DNA of 64,000 nucleotides, from positions 124,001 through 188,000 of the forward strand of contig JBAOKB010000146.1 in the NCBI GenBank assembly GCA_037044905.1. Direction: 5' to 3'. This DNA comes from Hortaea werneckii (Eukaryota; Ascomycota; Dothideomycetes; Mycosphaerellales; Teratosphaeriaceae). Under the pieces are notes generated by a model. That model was not told the origin of the DNA. It saw only the letters and a program-made list of their open reading frames with translations, and did not search any database. The translations under genes were made by a program, and so were the position numbers. Below are positions 21,163 to 33,069 of the stretch, piece by piece (the stretch's first letter is position 1; each line of letters starts with the position of its first letter).

Positions 21163-21807
21163 GACTACTGATAAGTAATATGCTGGAAGTCCGAGAGAAC
21201 AGCGACTCTCTTCTAGGCTTTCAACTTCGTCTCCTAGCAAGTCTCAACGGTCATATCGGGCATAGGTCGTCAAGAGTTCAGGTTCGGTCTTTGTGACCCA
21301 CGCATTGGGCCCTGGGGTTCAGGGTGGAAACCCACAGGCCACACAGTGTTTGAAGAGCTCTATAGCATCGAGAAGTGGAGTGCGAATATGCACCGCCACT
21401 CGACAGCATTGCATTTTTGTGACCCTTTGAAGAATATGTGTTTCATTTCGAGTCTTCAGTTCGTGCGGAATGCAGTCCCAGCGCTGGCTGTAGAGCGGTC
21501 AAAGTCTAGAAAGCAGGGGCTCGGAAAGTGCTGGGCAGAAAGATTCCATCACAATTTGGTCGCTTGGAATAGATGCCTGCTTGTAATTTGTGGCGAATCA
21601 GAGGATAACATGACAACCTTGAAGCAGACTCTTCCTTGCATGAGAGTGTAACTCCCTTCCATGCCAGGGGTTTAGTCGAGATACCGTAGGCAGCAGCAAT
21701 CCAGACAAGCAGCAACACATAACCTAAATGCCAGTGCCCACCAACTTTTAAAGAAATTGACGGGGACTTGACGCATTCCTATCGTCGCACTCCCATCACT
21801 CGAGAGG
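21163..21807. other. Intergenic region between copies B and C
   Basis: No gene is supported. The stretch should contain the copy B 3' UTR and the copy C promoter. Small open frames on both strands have no resemblance to the family. Confidence 0.5.
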
Positions 21808-22984
21808 ATGGCAAAGTCGAAGGGCTTGCGGAAGCTGCGCAAACAGATTAACAAAAATCAACCCTTCATTTCAGACAGCCGCCTGCCTGACCTCGCCAAA
21901 GTTCTAACTGCGCAGATAAATCGATCTTGCTATCTCCTTGACCTGGCGGCGGAGGAAGATGATTTCGGGCCGGTTGAAAAGGCAATATTTCAGACCACAG
22001 AAGAATTGTCCGAGACAGTACTTGCCTCGTGGAAAGCGGAGGATGCCTTGTACGATTTGATCCAGGTCTGCCGCCAGAGGAACGACGAGCTCGGGGAGAG
22101 ACTTACCTGGTCTGAAAATTGGTATTTGGACCAAAACCCTTTCCTTATCTCTAAGTTTCTCAACTTTCCCTAAACACTCCCATCTCATCCGCTGCCACGA
22201 TATATGTATGGGGCATGTAACTCATAAGAAGTCAGGTTTCGAGCGCAAGGATCTTGTGTCCGCCCTTCGACGAAGCCCCATTAGAGATTCTGCACGGTTC
22301 GGAGCGTTTTTGCGCAAGCAGACACAGGAGTTGGTCTCTGAAATGAGCGGGGACCTGTCTCTTGAATCCGCATACGCCTACTGTGACAAGTTTGCCCTGT
22401 TAGCAGAGTCTGTGACGACCGCTGATCGGCGCAACGGGTGCCACATCTTCCATTCGCTTGGGACGATGGTGGGCGCATCTTGGTCCTTCTTCACGTGCAT
22501 AAGGCAGGACTATGATGAAGATTGTAAAAAATGTCCAGTCCGGAAGCTTTCACAGCAGCTTTTGGAGATCATAGCAGGTGCGGTTGAGAATAGGATTCGC
22601 CATATTCCGCCCTATCAAGATCTGGCTTCCCATACGACTCATGAGGCTCCCTGCGACAGCGAAGTCTCATGGAACTTTCTGCTATCGTGGGGAACAATGA
22701 TGAAAGACTTTAAGAAGCTACTCGCAAAGCATCCACGACACTGCTACGGGGACGACGATGACAGCACTTGCTCACCCTGTGCGGTGAAGAGGGCACTCCC
22801 GGTCGTCAGGGCCCTAATGACTGCCACAGTTAATGAGGTGACGGATAAAGCATTGATGGCCTGCGGAGGGCGATTGCCAGTGGAGCTGTCTGATCTGGTA
22901 GTGGAAGCCTCTCTACTTGCAGAGGGACTGCCACTCGGACCCTCAATATGGGAGATCGTGAAAAGACCTAAGGCATGTAAGTGA
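21808..22984 (+). pseudogene. Family copy C, splice donor apparently lost
   Basis: Exon 1 starts at the ATG at 21808 and contains LTAQINRSCYLLDLAAEEDDF and the family WSENWYLDQN ending. At the expected donor the sequence is CTAAGT (22151-22156) where copy B has GTAAGT. No other GT donor lies after the conserved W-Y. If splicing did occur from 22151 to the AG at 22235, exon 2 would be joined in frame. Unspliced, the message stops at 22171-22173. Exon 2 (22236-22984) is open and has IFHSLGTMVG, a Cys cluster (CSPC) and RLPVELSDLVVEASLL. I call it a likely pseudogene. A non-canonical intron or an independent start at 22208 is possible. Confidence 0.55.
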
Positions 22985-23227
22985 GGCTCTTTGAATGAGG
23001 AAGGTATCCTGTCCAGTCTTAGGCTTCGCCAGAGACATGGCACATGGACAAGGCTTTTTAGGGGGTTAACGTCAATCCCATTTGCCATGAGATCAGAATA
23101 CCTCATTCATTCTCAAAAAGCGACAGATCATGGTATCCCACAGCCTGAATGCTTATGTTCGCAACACTGGGCCACAGAAACCTATGTGAAAGTCCTCAAT
23201 CTCACGGATCACGATGGAAAGAATACA

Positions 23228-24263
23228 TCAATCCTCCTCCGGTGGCTGATACCTCCCATCCCTTTCATACTGACGTACCAAACGACGCATTTCAGCTTCA
23301 TCCTGCTCCCCCTCTTCGCTGATGTCTTCCCAATCACGATCATTCTTCACTTTTAGCCTACACCGGCCCATACTGCCTTTCCCGCCGAATCCATTAAAGT
23401 CCAGCGTCCACTCCAGTGGCAGCATGCCCTTCGATGCGCCGTCGGGAGAGTCTTCGGCTTCGTTGGACACCCAGCTATAGCCAGCCTTGAGGATAACGTA
23501 CGCCTGGATCGTGAAATAGCCCCAGCCATATCGCTTAATAGCGTATGGCGGCCGCTGTCTTATGATGCGGCTTGGGCGGAAAGTAGGATGCTGGGATTTG
23601 TTAGCTCAACTCGCCTTTGAGAATTGCTGCATCCGTCGGTAGAAACGTGAAGCATACCAGCAAAATCTGAACTTCCTCAATAATGTCCGTCCGACTCGGT
23701 CGAACGAAGAACGTCCACTCGTGAACATTCGCATCCTCTGCATCCCGGACGAGAGCATGTCGATTACCGATGTACACAGTGATCGTTTGGATCTCAGCAG
23801 AATTCCTACTCAAGTCCCCTTCCTCCGCTACCTTTCTTTCCTCCCACGTACCAGGATACGTCGCCCGCAGTCGCTCGCTCCGGCCCTCGTCCAGCGACGC
23901 AGACGTGGCGGTTCGGCACATGGGACATTTCGCTTCTACTCCGCTCACGGGGTTGAACTCGCTCGGTTCCTCGTCCACGTCGACTATCTTCATCTGAGAC
24001 GTGACGGATACGTCGGCCCAGTGTGCCATGCATGATTCGCACATCGCATGGTTGCAGTGCGTTACTACGGGTCGGTAGAGTAGCAGGTGGCAAATTGGAC
24101 ATTGGTCGTCTGCATCGATCTGCTCGATTTCGCCTGAGCTGGCGGGGTTGGTGGTATCGTTCACTGGATTGCCTACTTCTTGTTGCACTTCTGAGCCTTT
24201 AGCATCTCTCTCGTCAACTCTTCGCCTTTTAGATGATCTTGTGACCTTTGGCGCTGAGTCCAT
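23228..24263 (-). CDS. RING-finger protein fused to a YEATS-like beta domain, with one-base frame break
   Basis: Exon 1 (23658-24263) encodes a basic N-terminus, then a RING finger, CPICHLLLYRPVVTHCNHAM with CESC and later CPMCR, and the start of a beta domain (VYIGNRHALV, HEWTFFVRPSR). The intron is 23592-23657 (GTATGC donor, CCCAG acceptor, phase 0). Exon 2 (23228-23591) begins HPTF and then shifts frame: the continuing beta domain (RPSRIIRQRPP, YGWGYFTIQAYVILKAGYSW, GMLPLEWTLDF, GSMGRCRLKVKN) is one base out. The extra base lies in the A4 run at 23580-23583. The RING suggests an E3 ubiquitin ligase; the second half resembles YEATS/pYEATS domains. It is either a recent frameshift or an assembly error. 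Confidence 0.7.
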
Positions 24264-25043
24264 CTTTGGAGGTGATATAGCAGCGACAAAGCATCTCTAG
24301 GAAATTACATGACATTCGTAGGCGCCAGTAAACAATAGTTCGTACATGGTGTAACCTCGATATATCTATGCGCGCAACATGTTGCAGTCGTTGGTGGAAG
24401 CAGTCAGGATGACAGATGGAAGTCGAAAGTCGCTTCTGCCTAGATCCCCAGCTCTTTGAGCTGTCATGGTGTGAAGTCACATGATCAACGACATGGCCGC
24501 ATCCATACAAATGTCCGTAGCGTCCATGTTCCTCAACAGGTCCTTGTTCATGCGATGCAGCTGTAACAAGAATTCTCCGGGTGGTACAACATCCCATTCC
24601 CTGCATAACGGCATATGCGAAATCGATCAGTCTTGTGCGGCTATCACTCGGTAGTGGAAACATCAGTAACAAAGACCTGTACCAAGCGTGAGACAGCGAG
24701 ATAGTCTGATTATCCAAGATTTTGGTATATACAGAGTATTGGTCAAAAGAGACAAGTATATACAGCAATGCCAGAGATAAACTCCTCGCTACCATACGGC
24801 GCAAGCCAAAGAAGTGGCGGCGTGCAAGAGGTTTAGAAAAATGAAATGATAAGAATAAACGAGATAGACCAAACGAGAAAAATCCTCCCACCTCCCCGCG
24901 CTGAACCCATATGCACATCTAGTGTCCATTTTCCATGCGTACAAACGCTTTTTCCCTTGCCGGCGGCATGTCCTATCATCCACTCCAGCCTGCGCGGTTC
25001 GTAAACATTACATTACTGGGGTCGGTATTAGGTTGTGATCAGC
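24264..25043. other. Intergenic region
   Basis: This stretch lies between the RING gene start and the 3' end of the NTF2-like gene. A minus-strand open frame across about 24229-24918 overlaps the RING gene, has no recognisable motif and is Ser/His-rich by composition. I do not call it a gene. Confidence 0.5.
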
Positions 25044-25942
25044 TTAGATAGCCGGGCCACGGAGGCTTGGGTCGAAGTTGTCCATGGAGCGCTTGTCCAT
25101 GGTGGTGGTGGTGTTGGTGCCGTTGATGTAGTCAACTGGGCCGGCCGGGGTGAAGAGACCGAGGTTGACGGCCCAGGCGAGGGAGTTGAACTCGGAGTAA
25201 AGGGCCTCGATGCGCCAGTTGTACTCCTCGTTCTCCGGCTCAGCTGGGACAAGCTCCATGGCGGCAATGCCGACGACAGGCTAGGAGAATAGTTAGCGGA
25301 TGTTTGACTCTCAAGGTTATAGCTTTGACTTACGATCATAGCCTGCTCGGTGGGCTGGCCGTTGGCAGAGCGCTCAGTCATCCAGCGGACGGTGACGGTG
25401 CGGCAGCCGTGGAAGACGTTCAGGGTGGTGAAAGGAATCTTGGGCTGCGAGCCCTGGCCATCCATGAACTCCTGGCGGCCGTCGAAGGTCGGGCCAGTGA
25501 TGTTCTTAGGGAACTGAGCGCCACGGTTCATCAAGCTGTTGACGACGGAAGCGTAGTCAACGAAGTCCTCGGTGAGGGCGTTGAGGGCGAGCTCATCGGA
25601 GTAGTCCTGGATGAGCTGGCGGAAAACATCGGCCATGTTCTCAGCCTCCTCGTCAGTCACGCACTCCTCGTAGTCAGCGTCGATCTCGGTCGGCTCCGGG
25701 GCGTAGGTCATTGTCTCGGTCACAGTGGCGGTCTGCACAGAGGTGACGACGGCGGTGCAGGTAGCTGGGAAGTTCATGGTGGCGCCGCCAGTGTGCTGGA
25801 CCATGCGACCTGGGCGGCCGTGGTGGTTGCCACCCTTGCCCTTGTTCCAGTGCTGGGAGTCATCGCTGCTGCACTCGGTGGCAGGGGCAGCGAAAGCAGT
25901 GGCGGCGAGCGCCGTTGCGGCGAAAGCGGTGGTGAAACGCAT
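25044..25942 (-). CDS. Secreted NTF2-like (SnoaL-type fold) protein
   Basis: Exon 1 is 25334-25942 and exon 2 is 25044-25280. The 53-bp intron has a GTAAGT donor and CCTAG acceptor in phase 0, giving 281 residues. The N-terminus MRFTTAFAATALAATAFAAP is a clear signal peptide. A His/Gly-rich linker and a Thr-rich stretch (TCTAVVTSVQTATVTETMTY) follow. The NTF2-like part begins near residue 95 and contains DYSDELALNALTEDFVDYAS, FDGRQEFMDGQGSQPKIPFT, HGCRTVTVRW, and in exon 2 GIAAMELV and YNWRIEALYSEFNSLAWAVN. Such secreted NTF2-like proteins are common in plant-associated ascomycetes. No catalytic role is known and none is claimed. Confidence 0.82.
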
Positions 25943-27343
25943 CTTGTTTGGTAAAAGTGATGCAGGGAAACAACTCAAAGTGAAGAGCGAATGTAAATAG
26001 GGAAAGCGACTGTGTTGGAGAAGCTGAGTTGCTGGATGAGGCAACAAAAGAAGCGATCGGTGAGGCCTGGATGGCCCATCATATACTCACCTTCAAGCAG
26101 GCATCCTGGTACGTGCATTGTGATGTAGGAAAATACCAAGATCTCCCGGGGAGATCTCCAAGGCGCTTGCAAATGGTGTAATGCAGCAAGTTTAGAAGCC
26201 TTACTCCACCTGCATCACCACGTCTACCTTGGCCTTGCCTGGGCAGCTCGGCAGTGGACATGAAAGGCCCTCTCAGAGCACGAGTTGGCGACAAGTCGTT
26301 CCCAAAAAAGAAAGCAGATGGCCGGTAGTGACCGAGCGGCCACGGGTAGTCGCAAATTGGGTGGCGTTCCACGTGCTTGGGCAGACTTGGCCGTCTGTGT
26401 AAGATCGAGGTGGGCTCGCGGAGAAGGTTGCCGGCACGCCTGCTGATGGGCTCGTTGATGCGACCACGCTGACGGGGGAAGATGCTCTGGTAGTAGACTT
26501 TCTTGGCCTTTCAGCCCTCGGATTATTTTGAGAGGTGTACCAAGAGCGATCATGCCCCTTGGCGCTGCTGCGCCAGGCTTGTCGCTTACCTCTCAGACAA
26601 CCACGGCCTCATCCGGGTGTTCCAGTTGCGTCGTACCGGTTGGTACCATGTTCGACTCTCTCGTCTGCTTGCGAGTATAGCTGCGCCGCTTATTATTCTC
26701 AATGCGGCGCCCTCTCCTCTCAGCTGGCTCTCGGTGTTGAAGGCTTGACGTCCAGATGGCAAACCGGAGATTGAGATGGGGAGCCTGAGGATTGGCTTGT
26801 GACTAAACACTTGGCAAAGCGACCCAAAACAGAGTGCGGAGAGTCTTGGGAGCGCGGTGGAGTATCTCTGACGTGGTAGAGAGTCTTGGTGTTTATGTAC
26901 ACGAACCGGAATAGGAACTTGTTATGATCGGTACTGATCGCGAGGAGTAACGGTTGTAGCTCGCTCGGTACACTACTATTTCGACTAGAATCGCGTTCGG
27001 GAAAGATGGCAACTAGCAGGTAGGTATGGAGCAGGACGATTCGGATGTCTCTGGGTCCGATCAAATCACGTGCTCGTACCCACCGTACAATCCCATCAGC
27101 TTTGCAAATACAGTAGATGTGGTGGCGTTACATGATGGTATTGAAGAGCCGTTGGAGCGTTGGCGGAAATTACAACCCCTCGTTCTCCTTGGCTGCGGTT
27201 AATTTCAAACGACACGGCATCACGATTTCGTACAATAGTTCTTGAGTATAAGAAAGGTTTAATAAGCAATACCGATAGACTTCCGTGTTAGGAGCCCCCA
27301 TCCGCGCCTCCGGCTCCTCTAAAACGTCGTTAACGAAAGTTAA
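25943..27343. other. Intergenic region left of the retroelement
   Basis: About 1.4 kb with no supported gene. It should hold the promoter of the secreted NTF2-like gene. The base composition is normal, with CpA and TpG present, up to within a few bases of the element, in sharp contrast to the TpA-saturated DNA that follows. Confidence 0.5.
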
Positions 27344-27348
27344 CCTAC
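27344..27348. repeat. Target-site duplication, left copy (CCTAC)
   Basis: The five bases directly before the left LTR are CCTAC, identical to the five bases directly after the right LTR. Confidence 0.85.
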
Positions 27349-27452
27349 TGTTACGTAAGAGGTTACGTAAGCACACTTAGTATAGCTTAAGGGATCCACC
27401 CTCTAAGATAGCTTATTATTAATAAATTATTAGAACTATTACACTCCTTATA
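27349..27452 (+). repeat. 5' LTR of the chromovirus
   Basis: 104 bp, beginning TGTTACGTAAGAGG and ending CCTTATA. It aligns without gaps to the 3' LTR with 10 differences, all of them transitions. At seven of the ten sites this copy has TA where the other LTR keeps CA or TG. Confidence 0.92.
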
Positions 27453-27453
27453 A

Positions 27454-27466
27454 TTAGTAGCTAGCC
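27454..27466 (+). other. Possible tRNA primer-binding site
   Basis: Immediately inside the 5' LTR the sequence is TTAGTAGCTAGCC. If one G-to-A RIP change is assumed, it would begin TGGTAGC, which pairs with the 3' end of an initiator-methionine-type tRNA. The site has the right position but the match is short. Confidence 0.35.
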
Positions 27467-29400
27467 TTAAGGCTAGAACTAATTATAGTTTACTAAAATT
27501 AAAATCGACTTACTATTTAGTTAATATACTAAACTATAGCGTAAAAAGTACTAAGCTACAAAGTACTAGACTTCTAGAATAGAAGCTCCTAAGTAAGACT
27601 AAGATAAGTCGCTTAATCTAAACGCTAACTAGCTAGACTATAAAACCTTTCGAGGTGTCTACTACTTCCTACTAGTTACTATATAGTACTATAAATTACC
27701 CTATTACTAATTAGCGACATTATTAAATAAGTAAAAGGCACCTACTAAAAGAAAAACTAGAGTAGGAGAAAGAGTAAGCTTAATATTACTACTTCTACTA
27801 CCTAGAGATAAGATAGAAGGAGGACACCTACCTACTCTCTCTACTATATATAACTAGTTAACAAAAGTCTCTATATCTACCTACCTAGTAGGCTATCTCT
27901 AGCCTAAACTATCTTTAGAGAGAGGCAATGCCTAATATACTTAACCTAGCTATTTTATTTAATAACAACAATTAGTAGAGAATAGTTGCCTACTAGCTAA
28001 AAGCCTATATAGCCTAAGTAGATACTATACCTTAGTAATAGCGAAAGGCAAGCTAGCTACTACTTAAGAAGGATAACTAGACTATAGTTACTTACCTAGT
28101 ATATACTTTCCTATAATCTACTAAATATTATTCTAAGACTAAGACACTAAAGTATATAACAAGATTAGTGTCTACTACTAAAGACTACTATAGATTTCTA
28201 GATAACTAGATATTATACCTATAGAGAGTTACTAATATTACTATAGCTTTCTTAGCTAAGGCTTAGGAGTAGGGTACCTTAGTATACTATAAGGCTTAGA
28301 AAGAGTAGAATAGATAGATATAACTAAATAATCTAATACTTCTACTAGTAATACCGCTAAATTAGCTACTTAGCGATATAGTATCTAATACATGTCTACT
28401 AAAGGGTACTATACCTAGTATATATCTACTACTACTACGTACTCTAATACTCTCCCCCTTAATAGTAAGAATAGTCTTACCGCGCTAGACTATATAGTCT
28501 ATTAAAGCTCTCTTGCTATTAAACTATAGGGCAAGAGTATCTACCTATAACGACTTATCTAATATAGATAAGGAGCTTCTATAACGCCTATTGTCTTTAT
28601 AGGAGTCGAGGTAGACTCTAGCTTAGCTAATAAATAATAGCTTCCTCGATTGCCTCTAGTAGATTAATAAGGTAATTAATTCTATAAGAGACTAGTAACC
28701 TAGCTATATCTACTAGAGATATAATAAAGCTAGGTAAGTTATAAACTAGGATAGGCTAGCGAATTATAATAAGTCCCTAGTAGATAATCTTATCCTACCT
28801 CCTAAATTTAGAGGTAAGGGTTTTATATTTGTATAATAGAGAATACTAGTACTAATATACTATACTAGCTATCCCTTTACTACCCCTAAGTAAAGCGTAC
28901 TATTATAATATCTACTACCCCTAGTACTCCTAATAATATAAGACAAGCTTAAGCGCTTACTAAAAGAGAATATAGACTAGGTAGTAGCCTAATATATCTA
29001 GTAAAGTTAGAGTAACTAAGAATACTAATTAGTAGGTAAGGGTAGATACCTTACTACTTAAAAGTAAGCCTTCCCCTATAACAATATACGCCTATAACAT
29101 TATAATAACAAAGTCGACCTAGTCTACTAGCTAGAGTATAACTATAAGTATAGTAGAAGAGATGCCTAGAGGTTTCCTATCGAGACCTAAGGCCCTAGGC
29201 CAAAGTAGGAAAGAGCTTAATAAGGAGTAGGAGTAGGTAGATAGTAGTAATAAGTAGCGACCTATTAGCGCCCTCGCTAATAGAAATAGATAGGCGACAA
29301 TAGTAGGGGTTAGGAAGAATACTACACTTTCCTATTTACCTAGAGTAATAGTAGAGGTAGATAGAATTTGCCTATATATAACCCTAGCTATTAGGAGATA
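27467..29400 (+). other. Leader part of the retroelement, no domain assigned
   Basis: TpA-saturated DNA between the 5' LTR and the recognisable gag region. Because almost all TpG has become TpA, stop codons cannot separate coding from non-coding frames here. It may be untranslated leader, the start of gag, or both. Confidence 0.5.
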
Positions 29401-30500
29401 CATATAAATATATCTACTAGTATATATAAGTAGGAGAAGTTTAAGGTAGATAAAATTAGCTATTTTAAGCCTAATTATACTACCTATAATAGAAAGAAAG
29501 AAGTAGTTTTCTAGACATAAGAGAACACCTACTATACCTCTATTATAGTATTTATATAGGTAGTTAAAACATACTTATGTACCTATAACAATTAAGTAGT
29601 AAGAGACAACCTATTTAAATGCCTTAAAGGCGTAGCGCAAGTATAGTACAATAGTATTATAGATATATAAGCTAACCTTTTAGTTAAGCTACTAGCTATT
29701 AATAGGTAGGTATAAGTATTATATACTAAATTTGTAGTACTACTAATAGAGGTACTTAAGAAGGCTAAGAGGCTTAAGTTTAACTAGGAGGATGTCTATA
29801 ATAATATTAGTATTACGAGATATATAATAGAAGCCTATAAGATAGCTAAGGAGTTAGGCTAAGTTACTATATAGGGCTAGATTACAATAGCCTATATAAA
29901 GATTAATAAGGCGCTATAGTAAACCCTTCCGCTAATTAATTATATATAGACAAGGGAGGAATTTGCCTATATTTTAAAGGAGAGAATATACCTTTAGAAA
30001 GAGATCTATATCCTTTACTTATAAGGTAAGACAATATTACCTAACTAGAGAGGCTATAGTAGATACTAGACTACGTATAATTATCCCCTAGTAGGTAATC
30101 CCTAGTACTACCTACTAGTACTACAAGAGGGCGCTATAAATATAACTTAGACTAGCTATCCTAACAATAATTCTTACTAGTAGCTTTTATAAAACGCAAG
30201 TAAATAGAATATAATAAAGCTATAACTCTAGCTATAGTAAGTAATATCTACCTTATATTAAAACGAGTTAGATTCGCACTTGCCTTAAGCCTAACTATAA
30301 GGTAACTAAAGGGCTAGCTAAGGTAGATATTAAGCTCTACAAGGTAGATATTAACTAGCGAGGCCTATATATACGCCTAAACTATAAGGAGTATATTACT
30401 TCTAGCTAGAATTAGACTATAAACTATAGAATAAACTACTTAACTACTAAGATAAGGGGGAATAGGAGAGTGCCTTTAAAGTAGATTACGAGCTTAGCTT
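29400..30500 (+). pseudogene. Eroded gag region (capsid-like)
   Basis: In the element's coding frame, the segment at about 29590-29700 (VVRDNLFKCLKGVAQV, then tryptophan-to-stop, YNS) matches the capsid part of fungal Ty3/gypsy Gag. Downstream parts are Leu/Gln-rich. The CCHC zinc knuckle expected at the end of Gag is not recognisable, which fits loss of Cys and His codons through RIP. The frame has many TAG and TAA interruptions. Confidence 0.6.
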
Positions 30501-31849
30501 TATAATAGAATATAATAAAGAAAATTAGGTAGACAAAGAGGATAAAGAGGATACCTATACTATCTATTACCTAAATATCTTACCTAAACTAATTAACCTT
30601 ACCTAAAACCTATATATCTATCTACTTTCTCTCCCTACTAATATATAGCCTATAACTATAATATAGAAGATATACTATAAATATACCTTTTATAAAGAAA
30701 CCTTCTAGTATTAGAATAGGCTTTTTAATTACCTTATAGTTATATACTAGGTATAGAGGCGAACTACAATATAACTAGTCTTAAGATAGGGTACAAAGCT
30801 ACTATAGCTACTATAACCTCTATATCTACTAGTTAAACTATAAATAATACCCTCTTAGTAGTTAGGAAACAATATAAAGAGGCCCGCTATTAAAGATAGT
30901 TATATAAAGCTAACTAGGGGAGTACTAGTAATAAAGTCGAAGGTACCCCTATCTACTACAAAGTTAGGATATACTTATAGGTAATTTACTTATATATAGA
31001 TAATAATTGCTCCAAATACATTAGCCCTATTAACTAAGGTAGTCCTCGACTTAGGTAGAGGGACGTCTACTATAAGTCTAGACTAGTTCCGAAAAAGCTA
31101 CTCTAATACTAAGCTATATATAATACTATATATACTTAAATTATAGGGGCTTACTAGTATAACTAAGAATCGTAAATATACTATAGTACTATTTTTTATA
31201 CTATATAAGGACAAGAAGGAGTATGTCTACTAGGCCCTTATTAAAAAAGAGTTTTAGGTAATAGCTAGCGCTACTACTAGCATTATTATTAGCGCTAATA
31301 TTATAATATAAGAAGATATTATAATTAGCCTTAAGGATAGAAGAGCTTATTTTAATAGCTATAATAGTCTCTTTACCTATATATTAGCCTATCCTAAGTA
31401 TATAATTAACGTTGTCTAAGGGGTAGTAGTAGTAGGTCTAGTCCTAATACTACCTAAGTCGATACTCTTTATACTCGTTACTATAAGAGCTCTATTACTA
31501 ACTAATAGAGACTACAAATTTATCGTAGTAGATAGACCTACTATATTTACTAAAGTTAAGGGTATTATATATAATTATATAGTAGATACTATAGTAATAG
31601 CTATCTAAGTCGCTAATTATTCTAATATATAGCTCTAAATACTCTATTAAATAAGACTAGGGACGATATAGGAGATAAGAGTAGAAGGCTACTATCGAGT
31701 AGCCCTAAACAATACTAGCCTAGCGGCTATTATAATATAACTAGTCGACCTAGTAATAGAAGAGGTACTACTAAATAGAGTAACAATCTATAGAGATAAG
31801 GGTATATACTACTAGTATGCTATAGTTATTAATACGTACCCTAAGATAT

Positions 31850-32640
31850 AGGGCAATAGAGGCTATATAGTAGATGTCCCTAAGGAAAAGTAGATATGTA
31901 TCCTATTAGTTAATAGTTAGTAGGACAAGCTACTAGCGACAAAGCTATATAATGTTTTAGTATAAGATAGAAAGATAATCGACGAGGTATTCGACAAGCT
32001 ATATAACTAGGGCAAGATAGGCTAGTTAATTAACGCTATACTATTTAGAGTACTAGTCTTTATAGTATAGCAAACTATTTTTAATAAAAATAGTAAGCTA
32101 GAGTAGAAAGCCTACCTAATAGTAGATATCTAAGGCCTTAACAAAATCTCGATAAAGGACTCGTACCTATTACTACTATAGTAAGATTTAATTATAAAGC
32201 TATAGAGCTATATAAGAATTAGCGTAGTAGACGCTATGTCTTTCTTTTACTAATAGCTAGTAGCCTACAAACATAGGGAGTGCCTTATAGTAAATACCTA
32301 TAGAGGGTAGGAGTTTTTTAATATAGCTATAATAGACTACTATAATAGTATCCTATATATCTAATATAGACTTAAGGAATTTTTACGCGATTTCCTATTT
32401 ATATATATATATATAGACAATATAATAGCGTATTCGCGCTTAGATAACAAGTATATATAGCACCTCTATATTATATTCTTATGTTTTAATAAGTATAGTA
32501 TCTTGCTAGCGCCTAAGAAATTGTTTATTAGCTATCTAACTATTATACTTCTAGGTTAGAGGGTAGATACATTTAGCTATACTACTAAAGATAAGTAGGT
32601 TGTAGTATTAAAGGACCTAGCGTTCCTAAAAATAGTAGCT
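31850..32640 (+). pseudogene. Eroded reverse transcriptase domain
   Basis: In the same frame: VDI, stop, GLNKIS near 32122, SVVDAMSFFY near 32225, an EFFNIAI segment, and the catalytic box FIYIYIDNIIAYSR near 32400-32440, where the second Asp of YxDD has become Asn. HLYIIFLCFNKYSILLAPKK follows, the usual thumb-side motif. Stops replace conserved Trp and Gln positions. No function is possible. Confidence 0.88.
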
Positions 32641-33069
32641 AATCTAGACTACTACCTAGGAGCTATAGGTTAGATCTACTTAAAGATACTCTACTACTTA
32701 TATATCTTAGCGCCTCTCTAAAAGGAGAAGACAAGATTTTTAAAAGGCACTCTAGCTAAGGGTATAGCTTACAAGCGTTTTATAGCTAGAATACTAGTAG
32801 ACAAGACCTAAGAGATACGCCTCGCCTATAATATTCTATAGAGCTATTTTAAAAAGCCCTAATAGTTAGTCTATTTCTAACTAGCTTAGCTACTCTACTT
32901 TTAGGTAGACTACTTATATAGTAGAATTAGAGTTATAGTCTACTATATTAAAGGAGACCTATCCCTAACCTTCTATACCTAATTAATAAAGGTAGACGCT
33001 AAAGATAAGGTCCTAAAAGGCGTAGTAGATAGTACTAGATAGCTATAGAAGGCAAAAGCCTTTATAGGT

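Noticed and set aside
24229..24918. 229-codon minus-strand open frame
   Set aside because: It overlaps the RING gene start, has no recognisable domain, and its His/Ser/Arg composition looks random.
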